From contig JBQCIO010000077.1 in assembly GCA_051953655.1 (NCBI GenBank), positions 1-5,221 on the forward strand: a stretch of 5,221 nt of DNA, given 5' to 3'. The stretch is from JBQCHF01 sp051953655 (GTDB taxonomy: Bacteria; Actinomycetota; Actinomycetes; Motilibacterales; Motilibacteraceae). The notes beneath the pieces were generated by a model, which had not been told where the DNA came from, did no database searches, and saw nothing but the letters and a program-made list of their open reading frames with translations. Positions within the stretch are counted from its first letter, which is position 1. The number at the start of each line of letters is the position of its first letter. Made by a program: the position numbers and the translations under genes. Below are positions 1-5,221 of the stretch, one piece after another.

Positions 1-115
1 ACCCCGCCCGCGCCGGGGGGGTATCGTTCTGGGCCGGGGGGCCCCGGGTCGCCCCCCCCCGGGTTTCGGGGGGGGGGCCGCGACCATGTCCTGGGGGCGG
101 AAGAGCCCGTCCGGC
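1..115. other. Non-coding left edge with G/C homopolymers
   Basis: This stretch lies downstream of ald and shows no believable gene. It contains a run of seven G (15-21), six G followed by four C (36-45), nine C (52-60) and ten G (68-77). Such runs could form strong hairpins, but pure homopolymers of this length are unlike the rest of the window. They sit at the very edge, so they may be a poorly resolved contig end. I would not build a biological claim on this segment without read support. Confidence 0.6.
52..76. repeat. C9/G9 homopolymer inverted repeat
   Basis: Nine C (52-60) and nine of the ten following G (68-76) form a perfect inverted repeat around the 7-base loop GGGTTTC. If real, it could act as a strong hairpin about 40 bases past the ald stop codon and help terminate ald. 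It has no T tract on the minus strand. The pure homopolymer arms near the window edge make a sequencing or assembly artefact a serious alternative. Confidence 0.4.
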
Positions 116-117
116 TC
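103..117 (-). terminator. Small hairpin at the ald stop codon
   Basis: On the minus strand GAGCC (117-113) pairs with GGCTC (107-103) around the 5-base loop GGACG, followed by TTCC. The GA of the ald TGA stop codon (118-116) is part of the stem. The stem is short and the T tract is only two bases, so a role as terminator is weakly supported. Confidence 0.25.
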
Positions 118-1237
118 AGGCGAGGACGGCGTCGAGGCTGACGTGGTCCAGCCCGTGCGCCTCGGCCACCGGGCCGTAGACGACCGCGCCGTCGTGCGTG
201 TTCAGGCCGAGGGCCAGGGCGTGGTCGGCCTTGAGCGCGTCGCGCCAGCCGCGGTTGGCCAGCTCCACGGCGTAGGGCAGCGTGACGTTGGTGAGGGCGT
301 AGGTGGAGGTGTTCGGCACCGCGCCGGGCATGTTGGCCACGCAGTAGAAGACCGAGTTGTGCACCGTGTAGGTCGGGTCCGCGTGCGTGGTCGGGCGGGA
401 GTCCTCGAAGCAGCCGCCCTGGTCGATCGAGATGTCGACCAGCACCGAGCCCGGCTTCATCCGCGAGACCAGCTCGTTGGTGACCAGCTTGGGCGCCTTG
501 GCCCCCGGCACCAGCACCGCGCCGATCACCAGGTCGGCGTCGAGCACCGCCTTCTCCACCTCGTAGGCGTTGGAGGTGACGGTCTGGCAGTGGCCCTGGT
601 AGATCGCGTCCATCTGGCGCAGCCGCGCCACGTTCCTGTCCAGCAGCAGCACCTCGGCCTGCATGCCCAGCGCGATCGCGGCGGCGTTCTGGCCGGCCAC
701 GCCGGCGCCGATGACGACGACCTTGGCCGCGTAGACCCCGGGCACGCCGCCCAGCAGCAGCCCACGGCCGCCGGAGGCACGCATCAGGGTGTGCGCGCCG
801 ACCTGCGGGGCGAGCCGGCCGGCCACCTCGGACATCGGGGCCAGCAGCGGGAGCGTGCGGTCGGGCAGCTCGACGGTCTCGTAGGCGATGCCGGTGACCT
901 TGCGCTTGGCCAGCTCCTCGGTGAGCGGCTTGTCCGCGGCCAGGTGGAGGTAGGTGAACAGCACCTGCCCCTCGCGCATCCGCTCGTACTCGGAGGCGAC
1001 CGGCTCCTTGACCTTGAGGATGAGGTCGCCCTCGCCCCACACGTCGTCGGCGGTGGCCAGGATCTTCGCGCCGGCGGCGACGTAGTCCTCGTCCGGGATC
1101 GACGAGCCGAGGCCCGCCTCGGCCTCGATGACGACCTCGTGCCCGTTGCGGACCAGCTCGTGGACACCGGCCGGAGTGATGGCCACCCGGTACTCGTGGT
1201 TCTTGACCTCGCGGGGGATGCCGACCTTCACGGCCAC
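116..1237 (-). CDS. ald: Alanine dehydrogenase
   Basis: Cytoplasmic NAD-dependent enzyme that interconverts L-alanine and pyruvate plus ammonium, linking alanine use, nitrogen assimilation and NADH balance. The 373 residues match the family's usual length of about 370. The N-terminus has the family signature GIPREVKNHEYRVAITPAG (6-24). By alignment from memory to the Phormidium enzyme, the pyruvate-binding and catalytic residues are R17, K77 (in KVKEP), H98 (in YLHLAADKPL) and D272 (in IDQGGCFE). The NAD-binding Rossmann motif is GAGVAG (177-182), with acidic D200 ending the second strand. The C-terminal motifs RPTTHADPTY and CVANMPGAVPNTSTYALTN are intact. I chose GTG at 1237 because AGGA (1246-1243) lies 5 bases upstream; GTG at 1231, giving MKVGIP, is possible but 11 bases away. 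The stop is TGA at 118-116. A 413-base repeat-rich gap separates it from the upstream NUDIX gene, so it probably has its own promoter. Confidence 0.97.
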   Translation of the reverse strand: MAVKVGIPREVKNHEYRVAITPAGVHELVRNGHEVVIEAEAGLGSSIPDEDYVAAGAKILATADDVWGEGDLILKVKEPVASEYERMREGQVLFTYLHLAADKPLTEELAKRKVTGIAYETVELPDRTLPLLAPMSEVAGRLAPQVGAHTLMRASGGRGLLLGGVPGVYAAKVVVIGAGVAGQNAAAIALGMQAEVLLLDRNVARLRQMDAIYQGHCQTVTSNAYEVEKAVLDADLVIGAVLVPGAKAPKLVTNELVSRMKPGSVLVDISIDQGGCFEDSRPTTHADPTYTVHNSVFYCVANMPGAVPNTSTYALTNVTLPYAVELANRGWRDALKADHALALGLNTHDGAVVYGPVAEAHGLDHVSLDAVLA

Positions 1238-1242
1238 ACTCG

Positions 1243-1249
1243 TCCTCTC
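1243..1249 (-). promoter_or_regulatory. Ribosome binding site of ald
   Basis: GAGAGGA on the minus strand contains AGGA, 5 bases before GTG at 1237 and 11 before GTG at 1231. This spacing favours the longer start, beginning MAVKVGIP. It also argues against the still longer reading from GTG at 1291, whose extra 18 residues are not part of the family. Confidence 0.6.
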
Positions 1250-1300
1250 GTGCCCCGGCGGCCGGCCGGCTCCGTTGCCGACGGCTCCCACACCGAACGC

Positions 1301-1317
1301 CCCGTGCGCCGCACGGG
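1301..1317. repeat. 17-bp inverted repeat upstream of ald
   Basis: CCCGTGC (1301-1307) and GCACGGG (1311-1317) are perfect inverted arms around GCC. The centre is about 72 bases upstream of the ald start. It could be an operator for an alanine-responsive regulator (Lrp/AsnC-type regulators such as AldR control ald in mycobacteria) or a hairpin in the 5' leader. I cannot match it to a known consensus, so the role is inference. Confidence 0.45.
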
Positions 1318-1326
1318 TTCACGGCC

Positions 1327-1353
1327 ACGCTAGACCCGGTGGGAACCCCCCAC
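1327..1353 (-). promoter_or_regulatory. Weak candidate promoter of ald
   Basis: On the minus strand TAGCGT (1332-1327) fits the loose actinobacterial -10 form TANNNT and would give a leader of roughly 80 bases. No good -35 hexamer sits 16-19 bases upstream. Instead that position holds an inverted repeat, GTGGG (1339-1343) and CCCAC (1349-1353) in plus-strand terms. A short inverted repeat there could be a regulator site, but TANNNT is common by chance. Confidence 0.2.
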
Positions 1354-1410
1354 GGCGCTACAGCACGTCAGGACTCGCCCCGATCCCCTGACGATCCGAC
1401 GGCGCAGGCG

Positions 1411-1445
1411 GCGACCAGCCCGGACCAGCCCGGACCCGCCCGGAA
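1411..1445. repeat. 10-bp tandem repeat, about 3.5 copies
   Basis: Consecutive 10-base units read GCGACCAGCC, CGGACCAGCC, CGGACCCGCC and then CGGAA before the pattern stops. The second unit is the consensus; the first and third differ by two bases and one base. The period is close to one helical turn. It sits beside the inverted repeats at 1447-1507. No function is recognised; slippage in GC-rich DNA is the simple explanation. Confidence 0.65.
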
Positions 1446-1446
1446 C

Positions 1447-1464
1447 GATCACGCGGGCGTGATC
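1447..1464 (-). terminator. 18-bp inverted repeat, possible terminator
   Basis: GATCACGC (1447-1454) and GCGTGATC (1457-1464) are perfect inverted arms separated by two G. As RNA it would fold as a 7-bp stem with a 4-base loop. It starts one base beyond the 42-bp palindrome and lies downstream of the NUDIX gene in transcription order. It could be the second part of a two-hairpin terminator without a U tract, a form often inferred in actinobacteria. A protein-binding operator is the alternative. Confidence 0.4.
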
Positions 1465-1465
1465 C

Positions 1466-1507
1466 TTCCATGCTTACCGCGACAGATCTGGCGCGGTAAG
1501 CATGGAA
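1466..1507. repeat. 42-bp near-perfect palindrome
   Basis: Arms 1466-1481 (TTCCATGCTTACCGCG) and 1492-1507 are perfect 16-bp reverse complements. Inside them lies one mismatched pair (1482/1491), then the 8-bp palindrome CAGATCTG (1483-1490). The whole 42 bases are therefore self-complementary except for one pair. It is 144 bases beyond the NUDIX stop codon and could fold a very stable hairpin in either strand's RNA, making it the best candidate for ending the pyrG-NUDIX transcript. It has no U tract. Its AT-containing arms contrast with the surrounding sequence. It could also be a copy of a dispersed palindromic element (REP-like) or a regulator site. Confidence 0.85.
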
Positions 1508-1520
1508 CTGTCGCGGTAAG
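1473..1520. repeat. Three copies of a 13-mer, two orientations
   Basis: CTTACCGCGACAG occurs on the plus strand at 1473-1485 and exactly on the minus strand at 1520-1508. A third, one-mismatch copy, CTTACCGCGCCAG, is on the minus strand at 1500-1488. The two minus-strand copies are 20 bases apart, about two helical turns. The 1473-1485 copy can pair either with the arm in 1492-1507 or with 1508-1520, so two mutually exclusive hairpins are possible. This may be a switch, or a remnant of a second palindrome copy. Confidence 0.75.
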
Positions 1521-1650
1521 TGCCCAGAGCTGGGCCGTGATCCGGCAGCCTGACCCGCCCCGCGCACCACTGCCCCCTCACCTGCGCAGTTCCTCGAAAC
1601 CCACCTGGTCGCGGACCGCAGGCCGACGCCCGGGAACGCCGAGGCGCCCT

Positions 1651-2333
1651 TCACCTCACCCAGGGCCCGTCCGCCCCCGCCTCCAGCGGCGGCAGCCCGT
1701 CCGGGAACCGCTCGGGCCACGGGGCGTCGGCCGGGCGCAGCGAGGACCACCCGGCGGCCCGGCCCGCATGCGCGGCCAGCAGCCCGCTGACCGCGGTCGG
1801 GTTGTGCAGCCGGCCGGCCAGCACCGCGGCCACCGCGTCGTCGAGCGGCACCCACTCGACCGGCATGTCGCGCTCCTCGCCGTGCCCCTCGTGCCGCTCG
1901 CCGTCGGCCTCGCGGACGCCGCGGGCCAGGAAGCAGCGGAACGCCTCGGAGGAGCCGCCGGGCGAGTTGTAGAAGTCGACCAGCACGTGCCACTCGTCGG
2001 CCACCATCCCCGCCTCCTCCCACAGCTCGCGCTGCGCGGCGCGCCACGGGTGCTCGCCGTCGACGTCGAGCAGCCCGGCCGGCGGCTCCCACAGGTAGCG
2101 CCCGGTCGGGTGCCGGTACTGCCTGACCAGCAGCACCTCGTCGTCGTCGGACAGGGCCACGATGCCGACCGCGCCGGGATGGTCCAGGACGTCGCGGGTC
2201 ACCTCGTGCCCGTCGGCCAGGCGCAGCGTGTCCCGGCGCACGCCCCAGACCAGCCCGTCGAACACCTGCTCGCGGCGCAGGACCTCGAGCCGGGCGACCT
2301 CGTCGGCGGGGTGGGAGGTGCGGGGGGCGTCGC

Positions 2334-2337
<4 letters not shown>
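1651..2337 (-). CDS. NUDIX hydrolase, ADP-ribose pyrophosphatase type
   Basis: Predicted cytoplasmic Mg-dependent hydrolase that splits ADP-ribose into AMP and ribose 5-phosphate. The 228 residues hold an N-terminal strand-rich part, then WEPPAGLL (83-90) and the NUDIX box ending in REL-W-EEAGM: E94, R103, E104, E107, E108 and G110. The gap from G88 to E94 is one residue longer than the textbook pattern; as I recall it, M. tuberculosis Rv1700, a characterised ADP-ribose pyrophosphatase, has the same spacing. SPGGSSEAFRCFLARG (125-140) and EERDMPVEWVPLDDAV (154-169) follow the ADP-ribose subgroup layout. The C-terminal tail (from about 195) is variable. Its GTG start (2337-2335) overlaps the pyrG TGA in a GTGA junction, implying coupled translation. 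The pairing with pyrG is conserved in actinobacteria. Substrate preference is inferred from family resemblance only. Confidence 0.93.
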
Positions 2338-4082
<1,745 letters not shown>

Positions 4083-4088
4083 AGGGGG

Positions 4089-4093
4089 CTCCC
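4089..4093 (-). promoter_or_regulatory. Ribosome binding site deciding the TTG start of pyrG
   Basis: GGGAG on the minus strand lies 6 bases before TTG (4082-4080). The frame upstream of this TTG offers no nearby ATG or GTG: the preceding codons read ACT TCA CGA GCA CGG GAG CCC CCT. The resulting N-terminus, MAAPATTKQIFVTGG, has the normal length ahead of the first strand of CTP synthases. Confidence 0.6.
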
Positions 4094-4108
4094 GTGCTCG
4101 TGAAGTGC

Positions 4109-4124
4109 GGCGGGGAGACCCGCC
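4109..4124. repeat. Small hairpin between the glycosyltransferase and pyrG
   Basis: GGCGGG (4109-4114) and CCCGCC (4119-4124) are perfect 6-bp arms around GAGA (TCTC on the minus strand). It lies in the 63-base gap (4083-4145), starting about 27 bases before the pyrG start. It could be a weak terminator for the glycosyltransferase or a leader structure of pyrG. I see no T tract and no convincing promoter in the gap. Confidence 0.5.
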
Positions 4125-4145
4125 TGTCCACGGGGTGCCAGGCTA

Positions 4146-5221
4146 TCAGCCGAGCCGCTCCCGGTAGACCGTCAGCACCTGCGACACGGCCTGCTCGTCG
4201 GTGGGCAGCTCCGCGGCCCGGCGGCGGGCCGCCTCGGCCAGCGCCCGCCGGCGGCCGGCGTCGTCGAGGAGCCCGGCCAGTGCCTCGGCCAGCCGGGGCG
4301 CGTCGCCGGGGGGCACCAGCACCGCCGCGTCCTGCACCAGCCACGGCGTGCCCCCGGCGGCGGTGGCGACCAGCGGCGCCCCGGCCCGCAGCGCCTCCTG
4401 CACCGCCAGCGACTGCCCCTCCCACAGGCTGGGCACCGCCACGACGTCGGCGGCGGCGAGCAGGTCGGGCACGTCGTCGCGGGCGCCGAGCAGCCGCACC
4501 GGCAGGTGCTCGGCGTCGATCCGGCGCTGCAGGGAGTCGCGCAGCGGCCCGTCGCCGGCCACCACGACCAGCTGCCGCGGCTGCCGGCCGGCCAGCCGCG
4601 CGGCCGCGTCGAGCAGCACCGGCAGCCCCTTCTGCGCGGCCAGCCGGGCGACGACGACGACGAGCGCGGCGTCCTGCGCCGGGAGGAGCTCGGCGCGCAC
4701 GCGGTCGCGGGCGTCCTGGCCGCCGGCCGGGCGCGGCGGGGCCGGGACGAGGGCGAGCCCGACGTGGCGGGCCCGCAGCGCGGTGAACCGCTCGACCAGG
4801 TCCGGCGACACCGCCAGCACGGCGTCGGCCCGGGCGGCGACCAGCCGCTCGAGCAGCGCGTGCACCCGGGCGGCCGTCCCTCCCCCGGGCGGGGCGTTGT
4901 GGACGGTGACGACGAGACGGGGCCGGCTCCCGGGCCGCAGCGCGCCGAGCGCGAGCCCGGCCAGCGCGCCGGCCCGCACCCCGTGCGCGTGCACCACGTC
5001 GCACTCCCGGGCCAGCAGCCGCACCCGGCGCAGCGCCCGCAGGTCCGCCCGCGGGCGCGGCCGGTCGGCGATCTCCACCCCCGCCAGACGCACGCCGGGA
5101 GACTCCGCCAGGCCCGCCGGGGCGATGGTCGCGGCCGGCGCGGCCACCACCACCTCGACGCCCCGGGCGGCCAGTCCCTCGGCCAGCGCGCGCACGTGCC
5201 GGTCGATGCCCCCGGTGCTGG
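4146..5221 (-). CDS. GT4-type glycosyltransferase, N-terminus missing
   Basis: Predicted cytoplasmic or membrane-associated GT-B fold enzyme moving a sugar from an activated donor to an unknown acceptor, perhaps a glycolipid, polysaccharide or secondary metabolite. The frame stays open to the right edge; the first residues read STGGIDRHVRALAEGLAARGVEV, the typical acceptor-side opening of the family. Only about 10-20 residues are probably missing, and GTG at 5195 is an internal Val. Counting from that Val, the N-domain has DVVHAHG (66-72), and the C-domain has RLAAQKG (184-190), AGDGPL (213-218) and the donor-binding E-x7-E motif E259/E267 in EGQSLAVQEALRAG. The stop is TGA at 4148-4146, 63 bases before pyrG, so both may share a transcript. 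Substrate cannot be told from sequence. The protein is rich in Ala and Arg, as expected at this GC content. Confidence 0.9.
   Translation of the reverse strand, partial: STGGIDRHVRALAEGLAARGVEVVVAAPAATIAPAGLAESPGVRLAGVEIADRPRPRADLRALRRVRLLARECDVVHAHGVRAGALAGLALGALRPGSRPRLVVTVHNAPPGGGTAARVHALLERLVAARADAVLAVSPDLVERFTALRARHVGLALVPAPPRPAGGQDARDRVRAELLPAQDAALVVVVARLAAQKGLPVLLDAAARLAGRQPRQLVVVAGDGPLRDSLQRRIDAEHLPVRLLGARDDVPDLLAAADVVAVPSLWEGQSLAVQEALRAGAPLVATAAGGTPWLVQDAAVLVPPGDAPRLAEALAGLLDDAGRRRALAEAARRRAAELPTDEQAVSQVLTVYRERLG

Larger units (their letters stand above)
1238..1650. other. 413-base gap between NUDIX gene and ald
   Basis: I find no credible gene here; open frames crossing it do not resemble a protein. 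From the ald side it holds an ald ribosome binding site, a 17-bp inverted repeat (1301-1317), a weak promoter candidate (1327-1353), a 10-bp tandem repeat (1411-1445), and a dense repeat cluster (1447-1520). In 1521-1650 I see only a second CGTGATCC (1536-1543), also present at 1458-1465, and no hairpin of note. It must hold the end of the pyrG-NUDIX transcript and probably the ald promoter. Confidence 0.7.

Noticed and set aside
1238..1291. Longer ald reading from GTG at 1291
   Set aside because: It adds 18 residues not found in alanine dehydrogenases, and the ribosome binding site fits the starts at 1237 or 1231.
86..1333. Long open frame on the plus strand opposite ald
   Set aside because: It is the antisense of a clear alanine dehydrogenase; the Val, Gly and Arg-rich protein has no recognisable domain. 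Long antisense frames are expected at this GC content.
1447..1520. CRISPR array
   Set aside because: The repeats are palindromic, in mixed orientation and only three in number, with no regular spacers and no cas genes nearby.
2004..2075. Defective NUDIX box because the Gly-to-Glu gap is one residue long
   Set aside because: The same spacing, as I recall it, occurs in the M. tuberculosis enzyme Rv1700, and all metal-binding residues are present.
4124..4132. DnaA-box-like CTGTCCACG
   Set aside because: It matches seven of nine bases of TTGTCCACA, stands alone and lies in no origin context.
4140..4175. Promoter for pyrG using TAGCCT and CTGACG
   Set aside because: The hexamers are 24 bases apart, too far for a normal promoter, and both are weak matches.
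5193..5195. GTG at 5195 as the glycosyltransferase start
   Set aside because: The frame stays open upstream and encodes STGGIDRH, the expected family opening, so this codon is an internal Val.

Overview
The window is very GC-rich, with strong G/C preference at third codon positions, GTG and TTG start codons and tightly packed genes. The proteins look actinobacterial: the CTP synthase reads almost like mycobacterial PyrG, and the order pyrG then an ADP-ribose pyrophosphatase-type NUDIX gene matches M. tuberculosis Rv1699-Rv1700. I infer a high-GC Actinomycetota, perhaps near Geodermatophilaceae; the family level is a guess.

All four genes read on the minus strand, so transcription runs from the right edge to the left. 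From right to left they are: a GT-B fold glycosyltransferase (4146-5221, N-terminus beyond the right edge); a 63-base gap with a small hairpin; pyrG, CTP synthase (2334-4082, TTG start); a NUDIX hydrolase (1651-2337) whose GTG overlaps the pyrG stop in a GTGA junction; a 413-base gap rich in inverted and direct repeats; and ald, alanine dehydrogenase (116-1237). The first 115 bases hold no gene and are full of G and C homopolymers, which may be real or may mark a poorly resolved contig end.

The genes are housekeeping: nucleotide synthesis (PyrG), clean-up of ADP-ribose-like metabolites (NUDIX), alanine/pyruvate exchange (Ald), and glycan or glycolipid assembly (glycosyltransferase). pyrG and the NUDIX gene are almost certainly one transcription unit; the glycosyltransferase may read into it. 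ald is probably separate because the repeat-rich gap lies between.

Two things deserve a second look. First, the NUDIX-ald gap carries a 42-bp near-perfect palindrome, an adjacent 18-bp inverted repeat, and a third copy of a 13-mer that could form a competing hairpin. It has the look of a dispersed palindromic element and/or terminator. Second, PyrG carries three replacements at near-invariant positions inside 16 residues (Pro to Leu, Asp to Val, Gly to Trp), while the rest of the protein looks intact. I found no evidence of a CRISPR array, tRNA, rRNA, insertion sequence or defence system.
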